A stretch of 42,251 bases of DNA from an uncultured Oscillospiraceae bacterium (GTDB lineage Bacteria > Bacillota > Clostridia > Oscillospirales > Oscillospiraceae), in contig CATLEJ010000005.1 in the NCBI GenBank assembly GCA_949916125.1, positions 1 through 42,251 on the forward strand. Direction: 5' to 3'. A program made the translations under genes and the position numbers. Below the pieces are notes generated by a model, which searched no databases, had not been told where the DNA came from, and saw only the letters and a list, made by a program, of their open reading frames with translations. Shown piece by piece: positions 1 through 8,177 of the stretch. The stretch's first letter is position 1; the number at the start of each line of letters is the position of its first letter.

Positions 1-603
1 GTGGGCCTATGCGGCGATTTGAAAAACGGCCGCACCGTCCACTCCCTCATCAAGGCGCTGGCCAAGTTCAAGGACATCCGCTTCTTCCTCATCGCGCCCC
101 CGGAGCTGGCCATCCCCGAGTACCTGCGCCGGTTCATGAAGGAGCACAATATGCCCTTCCTGGAGGTGTCCGGGCTGGACCCCGTCATCCCCCAGCTGGA
201 CGTGCTGTACATGACCCGCATCCAGCGGGAGCGGTTCATCGACCCCCTGGAGTACGAGCGGTGCAAGGGCATCTACATCCTCACCCGCTCCAAGCTGGCC
301 CGGGCCAGGGAGAAGCTGCTGGTGATGCACCCCCTGCCCCGGGTGGACGAGATCGCCGTGGACGTGGACGACGACCCCCGGGCGGTGTATTTCGAGCAGG
401 CCCGGTACGGGATGTACTCCCGGATGGCCCTGTTGGCCGACCTGGCCAATCAGCCCCGGATGCAGCCCGGCCCGGTGGAGATCGGCCGCGGCCCGGTGTG
501 CCGTAACCCCCGGTGCATCACCCAGACGGAGCACTACCTGCCCCCGCTGGTGAAGAAGGCGGGGGGCGTGGACTGCTGCGCCTTCTGCGACGCGCCCCTG
601 TAA
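1..603 (+). CDS. pyrB: Aspartate carbamoyltransferase, C-terminal part (5' end outside window), with a PyrI-like zinc-binding tail
   Basis: [20 protein letters not shown] and [38 protein letters not shown] are ATCase catalytic-chain motifs; the tail has CX4C (CRNPRC) and CX2C (CAFC) as in PyrI. Truncated at the window edge. Confidence 0.93.
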   Translation: MGLCGDLKNGRTVHSLIKALAKFKDIRFFLIAPPELAIPEYLRRFMKEHNMPFLEVSGLDPVIPQLDVLYMTRIQRERFIDPLEYERCKGIYILTRSKLARAREKLLVMHPLPRVDEIAVDVDDDPRAVYFEQARYGMYSRMALLADLANQPRMQPGPVEIGRGPVCRNPRCITQTEHYLPPLVKKAGGVDCCAFCDAPL

Positions 604-615
604 CCTACATATCCC

Positions 616-648
616 CCGCCGCCGGTTTCCGGCGGCGGCCTTTTTTTT
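616..648 (+). terminator. Rho-independent terminator of pyrB
   Basis: CCGCCGCCGG-TTT-CCGGCGGCGG stem followed by T8. Confidence 0.9.
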
Positions 649-770
649 CCGGGGAAGGCCTTCCAAAATTGAGCGATTTTTTCTTGCCGATTGGGCGCGG
701 TTGTGCTAAGATTTGATGGAACGCGCAGAGAGGGGGGAGGGGCCGCGCCTGTGGGCGGCCCCGCAAAATT

Positions 771-2261
771 ATGGCCAGCCAGATCGGATTTGACAACCAG
801 AAATACCTGGAGACCCAGTCCGCCCACATCCGGGAGCGGATCGCCCAGTTCGGCGGCAAGCTCTACCTGGAGTTCGGCGGCAAGCTGTTTGACGACCACC
901 ACGCCGCCCGGGTGCTGCCCGGTTTCGCCCCGGACAGCAAGATCCGGATGCTGCTGGAGCTGCGGGACAGCGTGGAGATCGTGATCGTCATCAACGCCTC
1001 CGCCATCGAGCAGAACAAGGTGCGGGGCGACCTGGGCATCACCTACGACGAGGACGTGCTGCGCCTCATCGACACCTTCCGGGACAAGGGGCTGTATGTG
1101 GGCAGCGTCACCATTACCCAGTACGCCGGGCAGCCCGCGGCGGACGCCTTCAAGCGCCGGCTGGAGGACCTGGGGGTGCGGGTGTACCTCCACTACCCCA
1201 TCCCCGGCTACCCCCACGATGTGGGGCGGATCGTGTCCGAGGACGGCTTCGGCAAAAACGACTACATCGAGACCTCCCGGCCCCTGGTGGTGGTCACCGC
1301 CCCCGGCCCCGGCTCGGGGAAGATGGCCACCTGCCTGTCCCAGCTCTACCACCACCATATCCGGGGGGTGCGGGCGGGGTACGCCAAGTTCGAGACCTTC
1401 CCCATCTGGAACCTGCCCCTGAAGCACCCGGTGAACCTGGCCTACGAGGCCGCCACCGCCGACCTCAACGACGTGAACATGATCGACCCCTTCCACCTCC
1501 AGGCCTACGGGGAGACCACGGTGAACTACAACCGGGACGTGGAGGTCTTCCCCGTCCTCCAGGCCATGTTCGGGGAGATCATGGGGGGCAGCCCCTACAA
1601 GTCCCCCACCGACATGGGGGTGAACATGGCGGGCAACTGCATTGTGGACGACGGCGCCGTGTGCGACGCGGCCCGGCAGGAGATCGTCCGCCGGTACTAC
1701 GCCGCCCAGTGCGACCGCCGCCGGGGCCAGGGCAGCGACGAGATCGTGTACAAGCTGGAGCTGCTGATGAAGCAGGCCCAGGCGGGGCGGCCGCTGCGGC
1801 CCGTGATCAAAGCCGCCGAGGACATGGAGGCGGAGCGGGGCGAGCCCGCGGCGGCCATCCAGCTGCCCGACGGCCGGATCGCGGTGGGCAAGACCTCGGA
1901 GCTGATGGGGGCCGCCGCCGCCGCGCTGCTCAACGCCCTGAAGGCGCTGGCGGGCATCGGACGGAAGGAGCACCTCATCGCCCGGGAGGCCATCGAGCCC
2001 ATCCAGGCCCTGAAGGTGGGCCACCTGGGCAGCCGCAACCCCCGCCTGCACAGCGACGAGGCGCTCATCGCCCTGGCCATCTCCACCGCCACGGTGCCCC
2101 TGGCGGCCCGGGCGCTGGACAGCCTGGACCAGCTCCGGGACTGCGAGGCCCACTCGTCGGTCATCCTCACCGCCGCCGACAGCTCCACCTATTCGAGGCT
2201 GGGCCTGCGCCTCACCTGCACGCCGAAATACCAGAGCAACCAGCAGCTCTACCACAAATAA
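771..2261 (+). CDS. DUF1846 domain-containing protein
   Basis: 496 aa [55 protein letters not shown] is typical of the DUF1846 family. Confidence 0.9.
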   Translation: MASQIGFDNQKYLETQSAHIRERIAQFGGKLYLEFGGKLFDDHHAARVLPGFAPDSKIRMLLELRDSVEIVIVINASAIEQNKVRGDLGITYDEDVLRLIDTFRDKGLYVGSVTITQYAGQPAADAFKRRLEDLGVRVYLHYPIPGYPHDVGRIVSEDGFGKNDYIETSRPLVVVTAPGPGSGKMATCLSQLYHHHIRGVRAGYAKFETFPIWNLPLKHPVNLAYEAATADLNDVNMIDPFHLQAYGETTVNYNRDVEVFPVLQAMFGEIMGGSPYKSPTDMGVNMAGNCIVDDGAVCDAARQEIVRRYYAAQCDRRRGQGSDEIVYKLELLMKQAQAGRPLRPVIKAAEDMEAERGEPAAAIQLPDGRIAVGKTSELMGAAAAALLNALKALAGIGRKEHLIAREAIEPIQALKVGHLGSRNPRLHSDEALIALAISTATVPLAARALDSLDQLRDCEAHSSVILTAADSSTYSRLGLRLTCTPKYQSNQQLYHK

Positions 2262-2292
2262 AAAACAGCCCCCCGGCAGAGCCGGGGGGCTG
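2255..2292 (-). terminator. Terminator, mainly serving the minus-strand gene 2317-3195
   Basis: 12-bp stem CAGCCCCCCGGC-AGA-GCCGGGGGGCTG with a U-run (TTTTTTATTTG) on the minus strand. Confidence 0.8.
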
Positions 2293-2316
2293 CGTTCCGT
2301 GCGTCAGTGGGGCGGA

Positions 2317-3195
2317 TCACACCGCGAAGATATCCAGCGCCCTGTACTGGGTCACCCGCTGGGCCACCGCGCTCCAGGTGGGGCCGGAGCGGACGAACGC
2401 GCAGTCGTCCCAGATCCGGGCCAGCTCCGCCTCCACCTGGGGGAGCTGCCGGATGCCGCCGCCCACGGTGCGGGTCCAATAGTCGGGCAGCAGGGCGCAG
2501 GGGACCATCTCCCCCGCGTCGCTGACCGGGTCGCCCGCCAGGGTGTGCAGGTGGCCGCCGAAAAAGGCCTCCATATTCAGCAGCATGGTCAGGCCGTTGA
2601 GGTCGAACACCTCCAGCGGCGCGCCCGCCGCGCAGGGGATCCCGCCGCCGGCAAAGAAAGCCTCGGAATCGCTGAGCTGGGACAGCTCGCCGCACACGCC
2701 CCCGATGAAATCGAATTCGTCCGGGGTGATGGGGTTCTGGAAGGACTGGACGGCCAGGCCCAGGCACTTCCCCAGCTTTCCCAGCACCCCGCAGCCGGGC
2801 AGCGCGCCCAGCCGGTCCGCCACGGGGACCAGCCGCGCCAGGGACAGCAGCGACCACACCCGGATCTGGACGTCGCCCAGGCCCGCGGCCCTGTCCACAA
2901 CCTCCTCCTCGATCTGGTTGACGAGCAGGGGGGCGTCCTCCAGGGCGTCGATTTTGTTGGAGCAGTCGTCGGTGATTTTTTCCCCCACCTTGTCGTATAC
3001 GTCGTCACGGGCGCTGTATACCGTGTCCGCCCGGCTGAGCCACAGCATGGCGCGGCCCTGGTCCCCCGCCGCCAGCGCGGCGCAGCCCATATCGTAATAC
3101 GCCCTGGCCAGCCCCGCGTAGTCCTTGTTTTGCAGGCAGGCGGCCACACGCTCCTCCGGGGCGGCGGCGTCCTTCTTCTTGAACAGGTTGAACAT
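2317..3195 (-). CDS. Hypothetical protein
   Basis: Long ORF with normal codon bias; MFNLFKKKDAAAPEERVAACLQNKDYAGLARAYYDMG, possible TPR-like N-terminal helices; start chosen by GGAG spacing. Confidence 0.7.
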   Translation of the reverse strand: MFNLFKKKDAAAPEERVAACLQNKDYAGLARAYYDMGCAALAAGDQGRAMLWLSRADTVYSARDDVYDKVGEKITDDCSNKIDALEDAPLLVNQIEEEVVDRAAGLGDVQIRVWSLLSLARLVPVADRLGALPGCGVLGKLGKCLGLAVQSFQNPITPDEFDFIGGVCGELSQLSDSEAFFAGGGIPCAAGAPLEVFDLNGLTMLLNMEAFFGGHLHTLAGDPVSDAGEMVPCALLPDYWTRTVGGGIRQLPQVEAELARIWDDCAFVRSGPTWSAVAQRVTQYRALDIFAV

Positions 3196-3376
3196 CTCCC
3201 TCATCTCCAAACACATAGTCCGCCTTGCGGCGCTGCCGGTATTTTAGCACAGGCGGCGGGCCCCGTCAACGGACAGCGGGGCGTGTAAACCCCTGGTTGA
3301 CAAAAAAATAACCCTGGATTGGTGGTGCGGGCCGGCCGCATTATGCTAAAATAAGGGGGAAAAGGAGGTGCCGCCT

Positions 3377-4666
3377 ATGACGGTGGGACAGCGGATCGCG
3401 CAGAAGCGGAAGGAGCTTGGCCTGTCCCAGGAGGGGCTGGGGGACAGGCTGGGGGTGTCCCGGCAGGCCATCTATAAATGGGAGTCGGACGCCGCCCTCC
3501 CCGAGATCGAGAAGCTGGTCACCCTGAGCCGGGAATTCGGCGTGTCGGTGGGCTGGCTTTTAGGCGAGGAGGACGAGGCCCCGGAGCGGCCCGAGCTCAC
3601 CCCAGAACAGCTGCGCATGGTGGAGGAGATCGTGGGGCGCTACCTGGACGCCCGCCCCCCGGAGCACACCGTGATCCTGCGGGAGACAGTGGAGCCGGAG
3701 GGGGGCGGGGAACCGGAACACCCGGAGCCCCAGAAACCCAAGCGCCGCCGCTGGCGGTGGTCATGGGTCACCTTCTTTGTGGCGGCGGCAGCCGCGTACC
3801 TGTCCTACAACCTGTTCTTCCGGCTGGATCAGATGCGGCAGGAAACCCGGGATCTGCAAACGGCGGTGGCCAATATACAGTCCGATGTGAACCGTCAGAT
3901 CGGGACCATCACCAGCCGGGTGGAGGAGGTGCTCCAGAGCCAGAACGCCCTGACGGCGGAGCAGAGCGCCCGGGTGGTGGAGACGGACTGCCGGGCCAAC
4001 ACCGTCACCATCGAGGCCCGGGCGGTGCCCCGCACCTATGTGGAGGGGATGACGGCGGAGTTCACCCTGGTGAGCGGCGGGGAGACCGTCACCGTGCCGG
4101 GGGAGCTGGGGGAGAACCACGCCTTTACCGCCCGGCTCACCGCCCCCCTCACCGACGAGATCACGGTGTCCGCGGCCTTCCTCAATGGGGACCAGCGGCA
4201 GACCCAGGTGCTGGAGGAGTTCACTTACCTGTATTCGGAGAGCTTCCCCGATATCAGCCTTTCCGGCGGGGTGTCCGGAGCCACCAAAACCCAGGAGGCT
4301 TCGGCCTGGACCGTCACCGTGGAGCCGGTGGACGTGTACTGCTTTGACGCCTATGGCAATTCCCCCAGGCTGGCCAGCCTGCGGGTGGGCCTGTTCCGGG
4401 ACCGGAAGCTGGTGCGGTGGCTCACCGATGAGGGGCGGCAGGACGGATCCACCGGCAGCTGGCACACCTTCCGGCTGGAGGAAGATAGAATCCAGATGGA
4501 GGTGGGCCACACCTACTGCGTCGCCGCGGTGGTGAAGGACGAATTTGACCGGGAATGGGTGGTGCCGGATCAGCACGGGGGCTATGCGGTGGGCGCGGAT
4601 CAGTTGAGCTCCCCCAATTCTGAAGCCATTGAAGTCAGCCGGGATCCGGCGGACTGGGAGTATTGA
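3377..4666 (+). CDS. XRE-family HTH regulator with one transmembrane segment and a large extracytoplasmic domain
   Basis: MTVGQRIAQKRKELGLSQEGLGDRLGVSRQAIYKWESD HTH; WSWVTFFVAAAAAYLSYNLFF TM segment; SD AAAGGAGG 8 nt upstream. Confidence 0.88.
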   Translation: MTVGQRIAQKRKELGLSQEGLGDRLGVSRQAIYKWESDAALPEIEKLVTLSREFGVSVGWLLGEEDEAPERPELTPEQLRMVEEIVGRYLDARPPEHTVILRETVEPEGGGEPEHPEPQKPKRRRWRWSWVTFFVAAAAAYLSYNLFFRLDQMRQETRDLQTAVANIQSDVNRQIGTITSRVEEVLQSQNALTAEQSARVVETDCRANTVTIEARAVPRTYVEGMTAEFTLVSGGETVTVPGELGENHAFTARLTAPLTDEITVSAAFLNGDQRQTQVLEEFTYLYSESFPDISLSGGVSGATKTQEASAWTVTVEPVDVYCFDAYGNSPRLASLRVGLFRDRKLVRWLTDEGRQDGSTGSWHTFRLEEDRIQMEVGHTYCVAAVVKDEFDREWVVPDQHGGYAVGADQLSSPNSEAIEVSRDPADWEY

Positions 4667-4678
4667 GCGGGACACAGG

Positions 4679-4715
4679 CGGGGCCGGGGGAAATTTCCCC
4701 CGGTTCCGCATTTTT
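4679..4715 (+). terminator. Rho-independent terminator
   Basis: CCGGGGGAAATTTCCCCCGG palindrome extended by GCGGGG/TTCCGC, followed by ATTTTTG. Confidence 0.8.
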
Positions 4716-4845
4716 GTGCGCTTCTTCCCTTGACTGCCGCCCCGGGGGGGCGTAAAATAAACCGTCTGAAAGTGGAAAAAACGGGCAGGCCGGGCAAAGG
4801 GGTCCGGGGCAAGGGGGCCGTCCCTGCCCCAAGGGAGGAATACCT

Positions 4846-6447
4846 ATGGCGAAAGGCACGAAATTCATCTTTGTCACCGGCGGCGTGGTGTCCGGCTTGG
4901 GCAAGGGCATCACGGCGGCGTCCCTGGGGCGGCTCTTAAAGCAGCGGGGCCTGCGGGTGCGGGTGCAGAAGCTGGACCCCTACCTGAACGTGGACCCCGG
5001 CACCATGTCCCCCTACCAGCACGGGGAGGTGTTCGTCACCGACGACGGGGCGGAGACCGACCTGGACCTGGGCCACTATGAGCGGTTTATCGACGAAAGC
5101 CTGACCTTCAACTCCTCCGTGTCCTCCGGTAAGGTGTACTGGAACGTGCTGAACCGGGAGCGGGCGGGGGACTATTTAGGCGGTACGGTGCAGATCATCC
5201 CCCACATCACCGACGAGATCAAGCGGTGCATTTACACGCTGGAGGGCGAGGACGCCGACGTGGCCATCGTGGAGATCGGCGGCACCGTGGGCGACATCGA
5301 GTCCCAGCCCTTCCTGGAGGCCATCCGGCAGGTGGCCGCCGAGCGGGGGCGGCAGAACGTGATGTTTATCCACGTCTCGCTGATCGTGTCCATCCCCGGC
5401 TCCGGGGAGCTGAAATCCAAGCCCACCCAGCACTCCGCCAAGGAGCTGCTGTCCCTGGGCATACAGCCGGACGTCATCATGTGCCGCAGCGACGCCCCCA
5501 TCCCCCAGGAGATCCTGGACAAGATCTCCCTGTTCTGCAACATCCCCAAGGACCACGCCATCCCCAACCTGACGGCGGAGCTGCTGTACGAGGTGCCACT
5601 GATGCTGGAGCGGGAGGGGCTGGCGGACGTGGTGGTGCGGCGCTTAGGCCTGATCTGCCACGCGCCGGACCTCACCGAGTGGGCCACCATGGTATACCGG
5701 GCCAAGCACCCCACGGGGAAGGTGACCATCGCGCTGGTGGGCAAGTATGTGGCCCTCCACGACGCCTACCTGTCGGTGGCGGAGGCCCTCACCCACGGGG
5801 GCATTGAGAACGGCGTGTCGGTGGAGGTGCGCTGGGTGAACTCGGAGGAGGTCACAGCGGACACCGCGGACAAGCTGCTGGCGGACGCCCAGGGCATTTT
5901 GGTGCCCGGCGGCTTCGGCAGCCGGGGCATCGAGGGGAAGATCGAGGCCATCCGGTACGCCCGGGAGCGCAAGATCCCCTTCCTGGGCATCTGCCTGGGG
6001 ATGCAGCTGGCGGTGGTGGAGTTCGCCCGGAACGTGTGCGGCCTGGCGGGGGCCCACTCGGCGGAGCTGGATCCCCAGACCCCGCACCCGGTCATCGACC
6101 TGATGCCCGACCAGGTGGGGGTGACAGCCAAGGGCGGCACCATGCGGCTGGGCAGCTATCCCTGCCGCTTGAAGGAGGGCTCGCTGGCGGCGTCCATCTA
6201 CGGGGCGGACGAGACCAGCGAGCGGCACCGCCACCGCTACGAGTTCAACAACGAGTACCGGGAGGCGCTGGAGCGTGCGGGGCTGTCGCTGTCCGGGCTG
6301 TCCCCGGACGGGCGGCTGGTGGAGATGATCGAGCTGCCGGGGCACCCCTGGTTTGTGGCGGGGCAGTTCCACCCGGAGCTGAAGTCCCGGCCCAACCGGG
6401 CCCACCCGCTGTTCCGGGAGTTCATCGGGGCGGCGAAGGCGCTTTAA
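4846..6447 (+). CDS. pyrG: CTP synthase
   Basis: [36 protein letters not shown]-terminal GATase motif [18 protein letters not shown]. Confidence 0.98.
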   Translation: MAKGTKFIFVTGGVVSGLGKGITAASLGRLLKQRGLRVRVQKLDPYLNVDPGTMSPYQHGEVFVTDDGAETDLDLGHYERFIDESLTFNSSVSSGKVYWNVLNRERAGDYLGGTVQIIPHITDEIKRCIYTLEGEDADVAIVEIGGTVGDIESQPFLEAIRQVAAERGRQNVMFIHVSLIVSIPGSGELKSKPTQHSAKELLSLGIQPDVIMCRSDAPIPQEILDKISLFCNIPKDHAIPNLTAELLYEVPLMLEREGLADVVVRRLGLICHAPDLTEWATMVYRAKHPTGKVTIALVGKYVALHDAYLSVAEALTHGGIENGVSVEVRWVNSEEVTADTADKLLADAQGILVPGGFGSRGIEGKIEAIRYARERKIPFLGICLGMQLAVVEFARNVCGLAGAHSAELDPQTPHPVIDLMPDQVGVTAKGGTMRLGSYPCRLKEGSLAASIYGADETSERHRHRYEFNNEYREALERAGLSLSGLSPDGRLVEMIELPGHPWFVAGQFHPELKSRPNRAHPLFREFIGAAKAL

Positions 6448-6503
6448 AGCCTCCCCTTGCGGGGGAGGGCTTGGCGCACTGCTGTACACACCGCAAAGGG
6501 GGA

Positions 6504-6740
6504 ATGCGCGTGGTCGATGCTGTTCTGATCGGGAAAGTCATCCAGAAATGCCGCATAGAAAAGGGCATGACCCAAGAAGTGCTTAGTGGACTGGCCGACT
6601 TGGATCGAACCCATTACAGCAAGATCGAGCGCGGTTTGCGCAGCCCCACCATCGACACCTTGTTCAAGATTGCGGGCGCATTGGATGTTCCGCCTCACCA
6701 GCTGATGATCGAAATTGAGAACGCGGTCAGTGAAGAATAG
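6504..6740 (+). CDS. Small XRE-family HTH protein
   Basis: MRVVDAVLIGKVIQKCRIEKGMTQEVLSGLADLDRTHYSKIERGLRSPTIDTLFKIAGAL HTH. Confidence 0.85.
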   Translation: MRVVDAVLIGKVIQKCRIEKGMTQEVLSGLADLDRTHYSKIERGLRSPTIDTLFKIAGALDVPPHQLMIEIENAVSEE

Positions 6741-6747
6741 GCACAAG

Positions 6748-6782
6748 AAAACCCCCGGCGGAGTTGAACCGCCGGGGGTTTT
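6748..6782. terminator. Bidirectional terminator between convergent genes
   Basis: AAAACCCCCGGCGG-AGTTGAA-CCGCCGGGGGTTTT. Confidence 0.9.
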
Positions 6783-6793
6783 ATGCGTTCCTT

Positions 6794-7861
6794 TTATTCT
6801 ACCGGCTCCACCCAGCCGTAGGGGTCGGGCTCGGTGCCCCACTGGATGCCGGTGAGGGTGTCGTACAGCCGCTGGGTCAGCCGGCCGATTTTGCCGCCGC
6901 TGACCTCCACCTTCTCGTCCCCCTGGGCCAGCAGGCCGATGGGGGACACCACCGCCGCCGTGCCGGTGCCCCAGGCTTCCTCCAGGGTGCCCGCCCGGGC
7001 GGCGTCAAACAGCTCCTTGGCGGAGATCAGCCGTTCCTCCACGGTGTAGCCCCAGTCGCGCATCAGCTCCAGGCAGCTCTTGCGGGTGATGCCGGGCAGC
7101 ACCGAGCCGGTGAGCTCCGGCGTGACCACCGTGCCGCCGATTTTGAACATCACGTTCATGGAGCCCACTTCCTCGATATACTTGCGGTGGACGCCGTCCA
7201 GCCACAGCACCTGGGAGAAGCCCTGGCCCTCCGCCCGCTCGCCGGCGCGGATGGAGGCGGCGTAGTTGCCGCCGCACTTGGTGAAGCCGGTGCCGCCCCG
7301 GACGGCCCGCACGTCCTCGCCCTCCACGTAGATTTTCACGGGGTTGATGCCCTCGGGGTAGTAGGCCCCCACCGGGCAGCAGATGATGGCGAACAGGTAG
7401 CTGTGGGAGGCGTGAACCCCCAGGGAGCAGTCGGTGGCGATGATGAAGGGGCGGATATACAGGGAGGTGCCGGCCTTGCCGGGCACCCACTGGCTGTCCG
7501 CGGCCACAATGGCCTTGACGGCCTGCACAAAGTCGTCCTCCGGGATCTCGGGGATGCACAGGCGGCGGCAGGAGGAATTCATCCGCCGGGCGTTCTCATA
7601 GGGGCGGAAGAGCTGCACCTTCCCCTCGGGGGTGCGGTAGGCCTTCATGCCCTCGAAGATCTCCTGGGCGTAGTGGAACACCATGCAGGACAGCTCGAAG
7701 GGCAGGGGGCCGTAGGGCACGATCCGGGGGTCGTGCCAGCCCTGGCCCGCGTCGTAGTCCATGAGGAACATATGGTCGGTGAAGGCCTTGCCGAACACCA
7801 GCGTGTCGGGGTCAGGCAGGGGCTTGGGTTGGGCGGTGCGGGTGATTTTGATATCCAGCAT
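6794..7861 (-). CDS. ilvE: Branched-chain amino acid aminotransferase
   Basis: MLDIKITRTAQPKPLPDPDTLVFGKAFTDHMFLMDYDAGQGWHDPRIVPYGPLPFELSCMVFHYAQEIFEGMKAYR; class IV aminotransferase. Confidence 0.95.
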   Translation of the reverse strand: MLDIKITRTAQPKPLPDPDTLVFGKAFTDHMFLMDYDAGQGWHDPRIVPYGPLPFELSCMVFHYAQEIFEGMKAYRTPEGKVQLFRPYENARRMNSSCRRLCIPEIPEDDFVQAVKAIVAADSQWVPGKAGTSLYIRPFIIATDCSLGVHASHSYLFAIICCPVGAYYPEGINPVKIYVEGEDVRAVRGGTGFTKCGGNYAASIRAGERAEGQGFSQVLWLDGVHRKYIEEVGSMNVMFKIGGTVVTPELTGSVLPGITRKSCLELMRDWGYTVEERLISAKELFDAARAGTLEEAWGTGTAAVVSPIGLLAQGDEKVEVSGGKIGRLTQRLYDTLTGIQWGTEPDPYGWVEPVE

Positions 7862-8005
7862 AAGGCTCGGCTCCTTTGTTGAAGTAGATCGGCAGGCGTG
7901 ACCGCCATTGCGGCCGCCGCGGGCAGGACACAGCCCGTAAAGTGGGCCGGCGGGCGCTGCCCGCCTTGAAAACCGAATGCCGGTTTTCAAGTGTTTTGCC
8001 TATAT

Positions 8006-8034
8006 TATACCAGCGCATCCCGCCGGACGCAACA
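8006..8034 (-). promoter_or_regulatory. Sigma-A-type promoter for ilvE
   Basis: Minus strand TTGCGT-N17-TATAAT, followed by a ~140 nt structured leader. Confidence 0.65.
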
Positions 8035-8094
8035 ACCTTTTTTCCAAATCTGCCCGGACCGGCGCATGAATTATTTGAATTATTCGCCGCGCCC

Positions 8095-8123
8095 TTGTTT
8101 TTGCCGTTTTGATTTGGTATAAT
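8095..8123 (+). promoter_or_regulatory. Sigma-A-type promoter for gdpP
   Basis: TTGTTT-N17-TATAAT. Confidence 0.7.
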
Positions 8124-8177
8124 CTATTATCTATGGAATGCCCTGCCCCGGCGGCATGACGGAAAGAGGTGTGCGAG

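Noticed and set aside
534-2255. 573-aa minus-strand ORF opposite DUF1846
   Set aside because: Shadow ORF, no domain, poor composition; same explanation for 8568-10298, 29254-30876 and 34035-36146.
4740-4845. PyrG-type CTP attenuator in the pyrG leader
   Set aside because: A promoter (TTGACT-N17-TAAAAT) and G/C-rich pairing are present, but no hairpin is followed by a U-tract and no GGGC-start tract is clear.
7862-8005. T-box upstream of ilvE
   Set aside because: No GGTGGNACCGCG-type motif and no terminator U-run before the start codon.
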